Below are positions 53,207 through 61,344 of a stretch of 64,000 nucleotides of DNA, piece by piece (within the stretch, counting starts at the first letter, position 1; every line of letters begins with the position of its first letter). Made by a program: the position numbers and the translations under genes. This stretch comes from Hyphomicrobiales bacterium (GTDB taxonomy: Bacteria > Pseudomonadota > Alphaproteobacteria > Rhizobiales > Rhizobiaceae). The DNA is taken from contig UBNQ01000025.1 of the NCBI GenBank assembly GCA_900466875.1, positions 62,001 through 126,000 of the forward strand, written 5' to 3'. The notes beneath the pieces are model-generated. The model saw nothing but the letters and a program-made list of their open reading frames with translations. It was not told the DNA's origin and made no database searches.

Positions 53207-53821
53207 ATGTTCAAAAAGATGATGTGTACAGCAGTGATGCTGGGCTTGGCGGGATGCTCGCCCAACATGAATGTGAAACCGGTGCAATTTGGGGAGTCGA
53301 CCGGCATAGTCAGCGGTGCAAACTTGCGCCTGGTGACGGAGAGATCCAGAGGCGTCGGTTACCCAAAGGTGGTCTGCACGGAGCCGAGCCCCGACTATGC
53401 GGTCGCGTTCGACAGGACAAGGCAGGTTACGATCACGCCGCCGGCGCAATCGAATGCAAGCAAACTCGAACTTAATGCCTCGACTGTCGAGGATGTTACG
53501 GCGGGAACCGGACGCGAGGCGGCGGTTCTCGCTCTGCGAGATGGACTCTATACTGCCTGCCAGAGCTATGCGAACGGGGTGATCGGTCAGGATGCCTATG
53601 CGATCATTCTCAGCCAGTACGGAAATCTGCTCGTAGCGCTTGTCGGCAAGGACGGTGCAGCAGGGCGAGTGCCGCCGACGCCTGCGCAGACAGCGTTCTC
53701 GGCCCTTGTGGTGGCATGCATCAGCAGCCAGGACAAATCACGCTCGCTCTACGATGAGAATATATTGCTCAATCCGGTATTTTGCTCGCGGGTATTGCAG
53801 CGTGCTCTGAACCGGGTGTGA
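53207..53821 (+). CDS. Hypothetical lipoprotein
   Basis: A 204-residue predicted lipoprotein: MFKKMMCTAVMLGLAGCSPN contains the lipobox LAGC with Cys at residue 17. The body is soluble with scattered Cys (VVCTEPSPD, YTACQSYAN, VVACISSQ, PVFCSRVL) that could form disulfides. The segment LRDGLYTACQSYANGVIGQDAY and the following hydrophobic YGNLLVALV occur in a family of unassigned proteobacterial lipoproteins. I do not recognise a function. Confidence 0.7.
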   Translation: MFKKMMCTAVMLGLAGCSPNMNVKPVQFGESTGIVSGANLRLVTERSRGVGYPKVVCTEPSPDYAVAFDRTRQVTITPPAQSNASKLELNASTVEDVTAGTGREAAVLALRDGLYTACQSYANGVIGQDAYAIILSQYGNLLVALVGKDGAAGRVPPTPAQTAFSALVVACISSQDKSRSLYDENILLNPVFCSRVLQRALNRV

Positions 53822-53986
53822 ACTCAATTCCGGTTTGGCGCTGCGGGATAGCCCAGCGTGTCGAAACAATCTTCCGATGCGTCGCAATATGGCCATTGCG
53901 GCGCATATTGATTTGCGATGGGTATGCCACTACCCAGTTCAATGCGGCCGCAAGGCCCTTGAGGTGGAGCAAGGAAGAGAGGCCAG

Positions 53987-55240
53987 ATGCGCAAATATTC
54001 GGTTTTCGCCATAGCCCGCGAGGCAATGCGCGCCCACAAGGGATGGGAGGCACAGTGGACGTCGCCTGAACCGCGCTCCAGTTACGATGTGATCATCGTC
54101 GGCGCCGGCGGCCATGGCCTGGGCGCAGCCTATTATCTCGCGAAAGAGCATGGCATCACCAATATCGCGGTGATCGAAAAAGGCTGGCTCGGCGGCGGCA
54201 ATACCGGCCGCAACACGACGATCATCCGCTCCAACTATCTCTATGAAGAGAGCATGGATATCTACGAGCATTCCCTGAAACTATGGGAAGGCCTAAGCCA
54301 GGATCTCAATTACAACGTCATGTATTCGCCGCGCGGCGTGATGATGCTGTCGCATAATGTGCATGACCAGCAGGTGTTCAAGCGGCATATCAATGCCAAC
54401 CGGCTCTATGGCATCGACAACGAGTGGATGACGCCGGAACAGGCGAAGGCTTTCGTGCCGGTTCTCGATATTTCCAAGACCGCGCGTTATCCGATCAACG
54501 GGGCGGCCCTGCAGCGCCGCGGCGGCACGGCCCGCCACGATGCCGTCTCCTGGGGGTTTGCCCGCGCGGCGGCCGATCGCGGCGTGCACATCATCCAGAA
54601 TTGCGAAGTCACCGGCATTCGACGCGGACCGGGCGGCGAGGTGCAGGGGGTCGAGACCTCCAAGGGGTTTATAGGTGCCAAAAAGATCGGTGTCTCGGCT
54701 GCCGGCCATTCGTCCGTGGTGATGGAAATGGCGGGCGTGCGGGTGCCACTCGCATCGAACCCTTTGCAGGCGTTGGTCTCCGAGCCGATGAAGCCGATCT
54801 TCCCGTGTGTGGTCATGTCCAACACCGTGCATGCCTATATCTCGCAATCCGACAAGGGCGAACTCGTCATCGGTGCCGGCACCGACCAGTACAATTCCTA
54901 TTCGCAGACCGGCGGATTGCAGATCATCACTCATACGCTCGATGCGATCTGCGAGCTTTTTCCGATGTTCCGCCGGGTGAAGATGATGCGCCAGTGGGGC
55001 GGGATTACCGACAACACGCCGGACCGTTCGCCGATCCAGGGTATCACGCCGGTGCCGGGCCTGTTCGTCAATTGCGGCTGGGGCACAGGTGGCTTCAAGG
55101 CGACGCCCGGTTCGGCCAATCTTTTCGCGCATCTGATCGCAAAGGGCGAGCCGCACAAGCTGGCCGCCGGCCTGACGCTCGACCGGTTCCGCACCGGCCG
55201 CCTGATCGACGAAGCGGCGGCCGCCGCCGTGGCGCATTGA
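53987..55240 (+). CDS. soxB: Sarcosine oxidase beta subunit
   Basis: A 417-residue flavoprotein subunit of heterotetrameric sarcosine oxidase, which demethylates sarcosine to glycine with transfer of the methyl carbon to tetrahydrofolate. The FAD-binding motif is VIIVGAGGHGLGAAYYLA, and the second glycine-rich part is GGGNTGRNTTIIRSNY. The segment TARHDAV holds His184, corresponding by position to the His that carries covalent FMN in characterised enzymes. The start follows AAGGAAGAGAGGCCAG. It is first in the order B-D-A-G. Confidence 0.96.
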   Translation: MRKYSVFAIAREAMRAHKGWEAQWTSPEPRSSYDVIIVGAGGHGLGAAYYLAKEHGITNIAVIEKGWLGGGNTGRNTTIIRSNYLYEESMDIYEHSLKLWEGLSQDLNYNVMYSPRGVMMLSHNVHDQQVFKRHINANRLYGIDNEWMTPEQAKAFVPVLDISKTARYPINGAALQRRGGTARHDAVSWGFARAAADRGVHIIQNCEVTGIRRGPGGEVQGVETSKGFIGAKKIGVSAAGHSSVVMEMAGVRVPLASNPLQALVSEPMKPIFPCVVMSNTVHAYISQSDKGELVIGAGTDQYNSYSQTGGLQIITHTLDAICELFPMFRRVKMMRQWGGITDNTPDRSPIQGITPVPGLFVNCGWGTGGFKATPGSANLFAHLIAKGEPHKLAAGLTLDRFRTGRLIDEAAAAAVAH

Positions 55241-55258
55241 TAATAGGGGACGTCTGAT

Positions 55259-55615
55259 ATGCTTTTGATCCATTGTCCCTATTGCGAGGAAGATCGCTCG
55301 GAGCTGGAATTCCGCTGGGCCGGCGAGGCGCATGTCGTGCGGCCGGAAAACATTGCGGCTATTTCGGATGAGGAATTCGCCGAGTTCTTCTTTCTGCGCA
55401 ACAACGAAAAGGGCCTCACCTATGAACGGTGGCGGCATATTCACGGCTGCGGCCGGTTCTTCAACGCCGCGCGGGATACGGTGAGCGACAGGTTTTTGAT
55501 GGCATACAAGGCAGGCCTGCCGAAACAGCCGGTGCCGGTGGCTGAAAAGTTTGCCGCAATCGCCGAGGAAAAATCCGTCGAGACCTGGGAACAGACGGAA
55601 GGAGATGCCCGATGA
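55259..55615 (+). CDS. soxD: Sarcosine oxidase delta subunit
   Basis: A 118-residue SoxD protein. Zinc ligands are visible as C6 and C9 (HCPYCEED) and in RHIHGCGRFF (His60 or His62, and C64), the pattern seen in structures of the enzyme. It stabilises the tetramer and has no enzymatic activity itself. It lies 18 bp after soxB and overlaps soxA by 4 bp. Confidence 0.95.
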   Translation: MLLIHCPYCEEDRSELEFRWAGEAHVVRPENIAAISDEEFAEFFFLRNNEKGLTYERWRHIHGCGRFFNAARDTVSDRFLMAYKAGLPKQPVPVAEKFAAIAEEKSVETWEQTEGDAR

Positions 55616-58587
55616 GCGCATCTTCCAATTCCGGGGCATTCCGTATCAAGGGCGCCGGGCGTCACACCCCGGCCCGCACGGCGCGCTTCACCTTCGATGG
55701 CAAGAGCTATACGGCGCTTGAGGGCGACACAGTCGCCTCCGCGCTTCTGGCGCATGGCGTGCATCTGCTTGGCCGCTCGTTCAAATATCACCGCCCGCGC
55801 GGCATTCTGACGGCCGGTCCAGAAGAACCCAATGCGCTTCTCGACGTCTCGCGTGATGCCGCCCGCCGCCAGCCGAATGTGCGCGCCACGGTTCAGGAGG
55901 TCTTTGACGGCGCAAAAATCGCCTCGCAGAACCGCTGGCCGTCGCTGAGATACGATATCGGCGCGGTCAATGATGTCCTTGCGCCGTTCTTTGCCGCCGG
56001 CTTCTACTACAAGACCTTCATGTGGCCGAAGGAAGCCTGGCATAAAATCTACGAGCCGATCATCCGTCGCTCGGCGGGGCTGGGTGTTTCGCCGACGGAA
56101 GACGACCCGGATCATTATGCCAGCCGATACGTCCATTGCGACGTGCTGATCGCCGGTGCCGGCGTGGCCGGCCTGACGGCGGCTCTGTCGACCGCTTCGA
56201 CCGGCAAGAAGATCATTCTGGTGGACGAGCAGCCGGAAGTCGGGGGGGCGCTGCATTACGATACATCGACCACGATCGACGGGCAGAACGGCTATGACTG
56301 GGCGCAGGCGACGGTAGCCAAGCTCAAGGCGATGCCAAACGTGACGGTGCTGACCCGCACGACGGTGTTCGGTTACTACAATCATGGTTTCCTCGGTCTC
56401 GTGGAACGGGTGACCGATCACGTTGCCAAGCCGTCGAAGGATGCGCCCCGCGAGCGCCTGTGGCAGGTGCGAACGAAAAAGGTGATCCTCGCAACTGGCT
56501 CGATCGAGCGGCATATGGTGTTTGCCAATAACGATCGTCCCGGCATTATGCTGGCCTCGGCTGCGCGTACATTCCTCAACCATCACGGCGTTGCCGTCGG
56601 CCGCAATGTCGGCGTTTATGCCGCGCACGATTCCGCTTATGAGGCGGCGTTCGATCTGAAGCGTGCCGGTGTCTCCATTGCCGCGATCATCGATAACCGC
56701 GACAAGCCGGGCGAAGCGGTCCTGGCGGAAGCGCGCGCACTCGGTATCGACGTTCTGACCGGGCATTCGGTTGTCGACACGGCGGGTCGGTTGCGGATCA
56801 ATTCCATGACCGTTGCCCGCAACGGCAATTTCGATCGCCGCAAGATCAAGGTTGACGCGTTGATCGTATCTGCCGGGTGGACGCCTTCCGTACATCTCTT
56901 CTCTCAGTCGCGCGGAAAGCTGAAATTCGACGACGCCAACCAGCGCTTCGTGCCGGATATCTATGCGCAGAACGCGGTCTCGGTTGGCGCCTGCAATGGC
57001 ACGGACGATCTTGCCGAACTGATCGACGAAGCAATCTCGGCGGGCGGCGGCAGGCTGGCGCTTTCCGGCGAGACCCGCTTTGAATGGACCGGTGGCATGA
57101 TCGGCGCGACCGAAGGCGCCGGGCCGGACCACGCGGTAAAGGCCTTTGTCGATTTCCAGCACGACGTGACGGCCAAGGATATCCGCCTTGCCGTGCGCGA
57201 GGGTATGCACTCGATCGAGCATATCAAGCGCTTCACCACCAATGGCATGGCGTCCGACCAGGGCAAGCTCTCCAACATGCATGGCCTCGCCATTGCATCG
57301 GAAATGCTGGGGCGGCCGATCCCGCAGGTCGGCCTTACAACGTTTCGTGCGCCCTATACGCCGGTGACCTATGGCACGCTGATCAATCATTCGCGCGGCG
57401 ATCTGTTCGATCCGGCGCGCAAGACGCCGATGCACGCTTTGGAAGAGGCTGCGGGTGCCGAGTTCGAGGATGTCGGCAACTGGAAGCGCGCCTGGTATTT
57501 TCCAAAACGCGGCGAGGATATGCATGCTGCGGTCAACCGCGAGTGCAAGACGGTACGTGACGTAGCGGGTGTCTTCGACGCCTCGACACTCGGCAAGATC
57601 GAGGTGGTCGGGCCGGATGCGGCAGCCTTCCTCAACCTCCTCTATACCAATGCCTGGGACACGCTGAAGCCGGGCAAATGCCGTTACGGCATCATGACCC
57701 GCGAGGACGGCTTCATCTATGACGATGGCGTCGTCGGGCGTCTGGCAGAAGACCGTTTCCATGTGACGACCACGACCGGTGGTGCGCCGCGCGTGCTCAA
57801 CCATATGGAAGACTATCTGCAGACGGAGTTTCCACATCTGAAGGTGTGGCTGACCTCGACGACTGAACAATGGGCGGTGATCGCGGTGCAGGGGCCTAAG
57901 GCGCGCGAAATCATCGAGCCTTTCGTCGAAGGACAGGATCTGTCGAACGAAGCCTTTCCCCATATGAGCGTTGCCGAGTGCACGGTCATGGGCGTGCCGG
58001 CACGGCTGTTCCGCGTCTCGTTCACCGGTGAAGTCGGCTACGAAATCAACGTGCCGGCCGATTTCGGGCAGTCGGTCTGGAAGGCGATCTGGGAACGCGC
58101 TGAAGGCATGGGCGCCTGCCTCTACGGCACCGAGACCATGCATATCTTGCGCGCCGAAAAGGGCTATCTCATTGTCGGCCAGGATACCGATGGCACGGTG
58201 ACGCCTGACGATGCGGGTTACGGCTGGGCCGTCTCGAAGAAGAAGACCGACTTTGTCGGTATCCGCGGTCTGAAGCGTCCGGACCTTGTCCGCGAGGGGC
58301 GCAAGCAGCTCGTGGGACTGCTGACCCGCGATCCGAAGGAGGTGCTGGAGGAGGGTGGCCAGATCGTTGCCGATCCGAACCAACCGAAACCGATGACCAT
58401 GCTCGGCCATGTCACGTCGTCCTACTGGTCGGAAAATCTCGGACGGTCGATCGCGATTGCATTGGTCGCCGGTGGACGGTCGAGGATGGGCGAAACACTC
58501 TATGTGCCGATGGCCGACAAGACGATTGTCGTCGAAGTGACCGACATGGTGTTCTTCGACAAGGAAGGAGGCCGTATCAATGGCTGA
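55612..58587 (+). CDS. soxA: Sarcosine oxidase alpha subunit
   Basis: A 991-residue subunit, normal for the family. The N-terminal part (GDTVASALLAHGVHLLGRSFKYHRPRG) resembles 2Fe-2S-like domains of this family. The NAD-binding domain starts near residue 180 with LIAGAGVAGLTAALS. The C-terminal ~400 residues (from about 600, ALEEAAGAEFEDVGNWKRAWYF) are GcvT-like and bind tetrahydrofolate, receiving the methyl carbon and producing 5,10-methylene-THF. It overlaps soxD by 4 bp and soxG by 8 bp. Confidence 0.96.
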   Translation: MSASSNSGAFRIKGAGRHTPARTARFTFDGKSYTALEGDTVASALLAHGVHLLGRSFKYHRPRGILTAGPEEPNALLDVSRDAARRQPNVRATVQEVFDGAKIASQNRWPSLRYDIGAVNDVLAPFFAAGFYYKTFMWPKEAWHKIYEPIIRRSAGLGVSPTEDDPDHYASRYVHCDVLIAGAGVAGLTAALSTASTGKKIILVDEQPEVGGALHYDTSTTIDGQNGYDWAQATVAKLKAMPNVTVLTRTTVFGYYNHGFLGLVERVTDHVAKPSKDAPRERLWQVRTKKVILATGSIERHMVFANNDRPGIMLASAARTFLNHHGVAVGRNVGVYAAHDSAYEAAFDLKRAGVSIAAIIDNRDKPGEAVLAEARALGIDVLTGHSVVDTAGRLRINSMTVARNGNFDRRKIKVDALIVSAGWTPSVHLFSQSRGKLKFDDANQRFVPDIYAQNAVSVGACNGTDDLAELIDEAISAGGGRLALSGETRFEWTGGMIGATEGAGPDHAVKAFVDFQHDVTAKDIRLAVREGMHSIEHIKRFTTNGMASDQGKLSNMHGLAIASEMLGRPIPQVGLTTFRAPYTPVTYGTLINHSRGDLFDPARKTPMHALEEAAGAEFEDVGNWKRAWYFPKRGEDMHAAVNRECKTVRDVAGVFDASTLGKIEVVGPDAAAFLNLLYTNAWDTLKPGKCRYGIMTREDGFIYDDGVVGRLAEDRFHVTTTTGGAPRVLNHMEDYLQTEFPHLKVWLTSTTEQWAVIAVQGPKAREIIEPFVEGQDLSNEAFPHMSVAECTVMGVPARLFRVSFTGEVGYEINVPADFGQSVWKAIWERAEGMGACLYGTETMHILRAEKGYLIVGQDTDGTVTPDDAGYGWAVSKKKTDFVGIRGLKRPDLVREGRKQLVGLLTRDPKEVLEEGGQIVADPNQPKPMTMLGHVTSSYWSENLGRSIAIALVAGGRSRMGETLYVPMADKTIVVEVTDMVFFDKEGGRING

Positions 58588-59125
58588 GATTGCACTCCGC
58601 ACTCCAGTTGCTCTGGGGCATCATGGCTCGCAAAACGCGATGCTTTCACAAGCGGCTCCCGCCACACGGATCTCGCTGCGTGTCCGCTCTGAGGATGTGT
58701 CGGCCTTGTCGAGCGCGCTCGGCGTTGACCTGCCGGTAAAGCCGAAGACCTCGACCTATGCCAATGGTCGTACGGCGCTTTGGCTCGGGCCGGATGAATG
58801 GCTGGTGATCGACGAGGGCGAGAGCGGATTGATGACTGCCGCGGCCAATTCCGGCGCGCTGCATTCGGCGACGGATGTCTCCCATCGCAACACGGCGATC
58901 ATCGTCTCGGGACCGGGGGCTGCCGCTGCGATCAATGCCGGTTGCGCGCAGGATCTGTCGCTCGATGTCTTTCCCGTCGGTGCCTGCTCGCGCACGCTGT
59001 TGGGCAAGGTGGAGATCGTGCTGCTCCGGACCGCCGAGGATGCGTTCCGGGTGGAGGTCTGGCGGTCGTTTTCCGATTACGCCTTCGGCCTCCTGGCCGA
59101 AGGCGCAAGGGATGCCGCACTTTAG
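58580..59125 (+). CDS. soxG: Sarcosine oxidase gamma subunit
   Basis: A 181-residue GcvT-like subunit without catalytic residues, the last of the four. Recognisable segments are LWLGPDEWLVIDEG, SHRNTAIIVSGPGAAAAINAGCAQDLSLDVFP and FRVEVWRSFSDYAFGLL. It begins within the 3' end of soxA. The operon lacks the serine hydroxymethyltransferase and formyl-THF deformylase genes that often accompany it. Confidence 0.95.
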   Translation: MAEIALRTPVALGHHGSQNAMLSQAAPATRISLRVRSEDVSALSSALGVDLPVKPKTSTYANGRTALWLGPDEWLVIDEGESGLMTAAANSGALHSATDVSHRNTAIIVSGPGAAAAINAGCAQDLSLDVFPVGACSRTLLGKVEIVLLRTAEDAFRVEVWRSFSDYAFGLLAEGARDAAL

Positions 59126-59176
59126 GCATTGGGTGTTCGACCATAGCCTAACTTGATCTTGCCCGATCAATATCGC

Positions 59177-59207
59177 ACCCTCCCGGGTCAAAACGGGAGG
59201 GTTTTTT
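59177..59207 (+). terminator. Terminator-like hairpin of soxBDAG overlapping the next ribosome site
   Basis: Perfect 9-bp stem ACCCTCCCG/CGGGAGGGT with an 8-nt loop and TTTTTT, a strong intrinsic terminator. The 3' arm contains GGGAGG, the ribosome site of the following gene, whose ATG at 59208 touches the T run. Confidence 0.85.
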
Positions 59208-59513
59208 ATGCCGGAAATTCAGTGGATCGTGCTCGGTATTGCGGCCGCGATTGCGGGTGGGGTCGTTGCGGCGAAACTGTCGGGGATTGAACTGTGGAAA
59301 GGCGTTCTTGTCGGTGGCGCGGCAGCGGTCGCGGCGCTTCTGGCGTCGTTCGCCCCAGGCATCGACCGTAACATCACAATGCCAATGGCGGGCCTTATTG
59401 CAGCCGGGATCGCAGGTTCGGCGGTTGGGCTCACCGCTTCGAGAACCGCGCCGATCGTTATCGGGGCCGCGGTCCCCCCGCTCTTAGGCCTGCTGCTTCT
59501 GGACCTGAGCTGA
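59208..59513 (+). CDS. Small hydrophobic membrane protein
   Basis: A 101-residue, highly hydrophobic protein with about four membrane helices (residues 5-22, 31-49, 57-73, 79-99) and almost no charged residues. Family not recognised. Its ribosome site GGGAGG is part of a terminator hairpin that would hide it, so expression may be low, or the gene may rely on read-through. A start further inside (GTG at codon 8) is conceivable. Confidence 0.6.
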   Translation: MPEIQWIVLGIAAAIAGGVVAAKLSGIELWKGVLVGGAAAVAALLASFAPGIDRNITMPMAGLIAAGIAGSAVGLTASRTAPIVIGAAVPPLLGLLLLDLS

Positions 59514-59584
59514 CACGGGCGTCGCTCTTGCGGCAGCCTTTGTCATGCGGCTAGTCTATCCGGAGAAAGCTTTGGGAGGAGCTC

Positions 59585-60712
59585 GTGAAGATACGTGCGG
59601 CCGTGCTGCGGCAATCGCCTGTCCTGCCACCTTTCGCAACCAGCAGGCCGCTTTCCATCGACGAGTTGGATCTCGATCCGCCGGGGCGTGAAGAGGTGCT
59701 CGTACGCATCGGTGCGGCGGGGCTCTGCCATTCCGATCTTTCCGTCATCAATGGAGACCGCCCGAGACCGATGCCGATGGCGCTCGGTCATGAGGCGGCC
59801 GGCATCGTGGAAGCTGTCGGTCCGGGTGTCCATGATCTGGTGCCGGGCGATCATGTGGTGATGAGTTTCGTGCCGAGCTGCGGCCATTGCCTTCCCTGCG
59901 CAGAAGGCCGTCCGGCGCTTTGCGTGCCGGGTGCCGACGCGAACGGCAAGGGGACGCTGCTGTCTGGAGAGCGGCGGCTGGTTTGCGACGAGGTTCCGGT
60001 CAATCATCATCTCGGCGTGTCCGGCTTTGCCACGCATGCAGTGGTTTCCCGCCATTCGGCGATAAAGATCGATCGCGCACTGCCTCTGGCTGAGGCTGCA
60101 TTGTTCGGTTGCGCGGTGCTGACTGGGGTGGGAGCGGTCGTCAACACCTGCAAGGTGCAGCCGGGGCAGAGCGTTGCCGTTGTCGGGCTTGGCGGTGTCG
60201 GCCTTGCTGCTGTTCTCGGCGCGCTTGCAAGCGGCGCGGAGCGGGTGATCGCCGTCGATCTGGCCCCGGCAAAGCTCGAAGTCGCTCTCAAGCTCGGTGC
60301 CACGGATGTTTTTCTGGCGAGCGATGTGGATGTGGTGGAGGCGATCCGCGAGGCAACAGGCGGTGGCGTCGATCATGCGCTTGAAATGGCCGGCTCGACC
60401 CGCGCCTTCGATCTCGCCTACCGGATCACACGTCGGGGCGGGACGACGGCAACGGCAGGTCTGGCCAACCCGGTCAGCCAGTTCGTCATTCCGGCGGTCA
60501 GCCTCGTGGCAGAGGAAAGGCGGGTCCTCGGTAGCTATCTCGGCGGATGCGTTCCCAGCCGGGATATCCCGCGCTTCATCGGTCTCTATCGGCGCGGAAG
60601 GTTGCCGGTGGACCGGCTGTTGTCATCGACCGGACCGCTGGGGGAGATCAACGAGGCCTTTGACCTGTTGCACGAAGGCAAGGTCATCCGCCACGTCATC
60701 ACCTTCGATTAA
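59585..60712 (+). CDS. Zinc-dependent alcohol dehydrogenase (MDR superfamily)
   Basis: A 375-residue medium-chain dehydrogenase. The catalytic zinc site is formed by Cys in AGLCHSD, His-Glu in GHEAAG and a later Cys in LFGCAVLTG. Structural zinc is bound by CxxCxxCx7C in PSCGHCLPCAEGRPALC. The NAD motif is VVGLGGVGLAAVLGA. The start codon is GTG at 59585 after TTTGGGAGGAGCTC. It resembles class III/aryl-alcohol type enzymes. The MaoC-type gene downstream is convergent. Substrate unknown. Confidence 0.92.
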   Translation: MKIRAAVLRQSPVLPPFATSRPLSIDELDLDPPGREEVLVRIGAAGLCHSDLSVINGDRPRPMPMALGHEAAGIVEAVGPGVHDLVPGDHVVMSFVPSCGHCLPCAEGRPALCVPGADANGKGTLLSGERRLVCDEVPVNHHLGVSGFATHAVVSRHSAIKIDRALPLAEAALFGCAVLTGVGAVVNTCKVQPGQSVAVVGLGGVGLAAVLGALASGAERVIAVDLAPAKLEVALKLGATDVFLASDVDVVEAIREATGGGVDHALEMAGSTRAFDLAYRITRRGGTTATAGLANPVSQFVIPAVSLVAEERRVLGSYLGGCVPSRDIPRFIGLYRRGRLPVDRLLSSTGPLGEINEAFDLLHEGKVIRHVITFD

Positions 60713-60805
60713 AGCAATTCCAGCAAAGGTGGGAACCGGCGTCCGGAATTGCGTTCAAACAAAGAGATAGAGCAGTTTCGCGTTTCGAAGAAAGGCGGAG
60801 ATGCT
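60713..60805. repeat. Rhizobial palindromic intergenic repeat
   Basis: Two inverted repeats: GCAATTCC (about 60715-60722) with GGAATTGC (about 60746-60753), and AGAGCA (about 60769-60774) with TGCTCT (about 60801-60806). I recognise this layout as one common in Agrobacterium and Rhizobium genomes. It lies between the convergent ADH and MaoC genes and may end both transcripts. Confidence 0.65.
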
Positions 60806-61291
60806 CTAGACGCCTTCCGGGCGATCTTTCGGGTCGAACTGGACGATGGTGATCCAATTGGCAGTGAGGGCCGGTTTCTTTTCGTTTTCAACCTCGACGG
60901 ACACGTCGTAGCTGGTCATCAGCATGCCGCCGCCGCGGAAGCGGCATTCCGACAGGATGAAGTGTCCGCGCACGCGGGTGCCTGATTTGACCGGCGACAT
61001 GAAGCGGACGCGATCGAAGCCGTAATTGATGCCCATCGTCTGTTCGCGGATTTTCGGCACGGTGCCGAAATTCATCGCGGAGAGCAGCGACAATGTGAGA
61101 AAGCCGTGGGCGATCGTGCCGCCGAACGGGCTCTCCGCTGCCGCTCGCTCAGGGTCGACATGGATGAATTGATGATCAAGGGTCGCGTCGGCGAACTGAT
61201 TGATCATAGTCTGATCGACGGTGATCCACTCGGACACGCCGAGTTCCTGACCCACAAGTCCTGGCACGTCGGCCAGCGAAATCTCACGCAT
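60806..61291 (-). CDS. MaoC family dehydratase
   Basis: A 161-residue hot-dog fold protein. The (R)-enoyl-CoA hydratase motif is visible in FADATLDHQFIHVDPERAAAES and GGTIAHGFLTLSLLSAM, with the catalytic Asp and His in the first motif. Family members hydrate trans-2-enoyl-CoA or related thioesters, in fatty-acid or polyhydroxyalkanoate metabolism. It is 53 bp downstream of glgX on the same strand, but with no functional link evident. The short length is typical of single-domain members. Confidence 0.9.
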   Translation of the reverse strand: MREISLADVPGLVGQELGVSEWITVDQTMINQFADATLDHQFIHVDPERAAAESPFGGTIAHGFLTLSLLSAMNFGTVPKIREQTMGINYGFDRVRFMSPVKSGTRVRGHFILSECRFRGGGMLMTSYDVSVEVENEKKPALTANWITIVQFDPKDRPEGV

Positions 61292-61344
61292 TCAGCACAC
61301 CGCTCTTGTCGTCGTTTTAAAGCTATTGCTCGCAGGCGGCAGCG

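Noticed and set aside
55441..58602. A 1053-codon open frame antisense to soxA
   Set aside because: It is opposite a fully recognisable sarcosine oxidase alpha gene. High GC codon bias leaves such antisense frames open, and the product shows no known domain.
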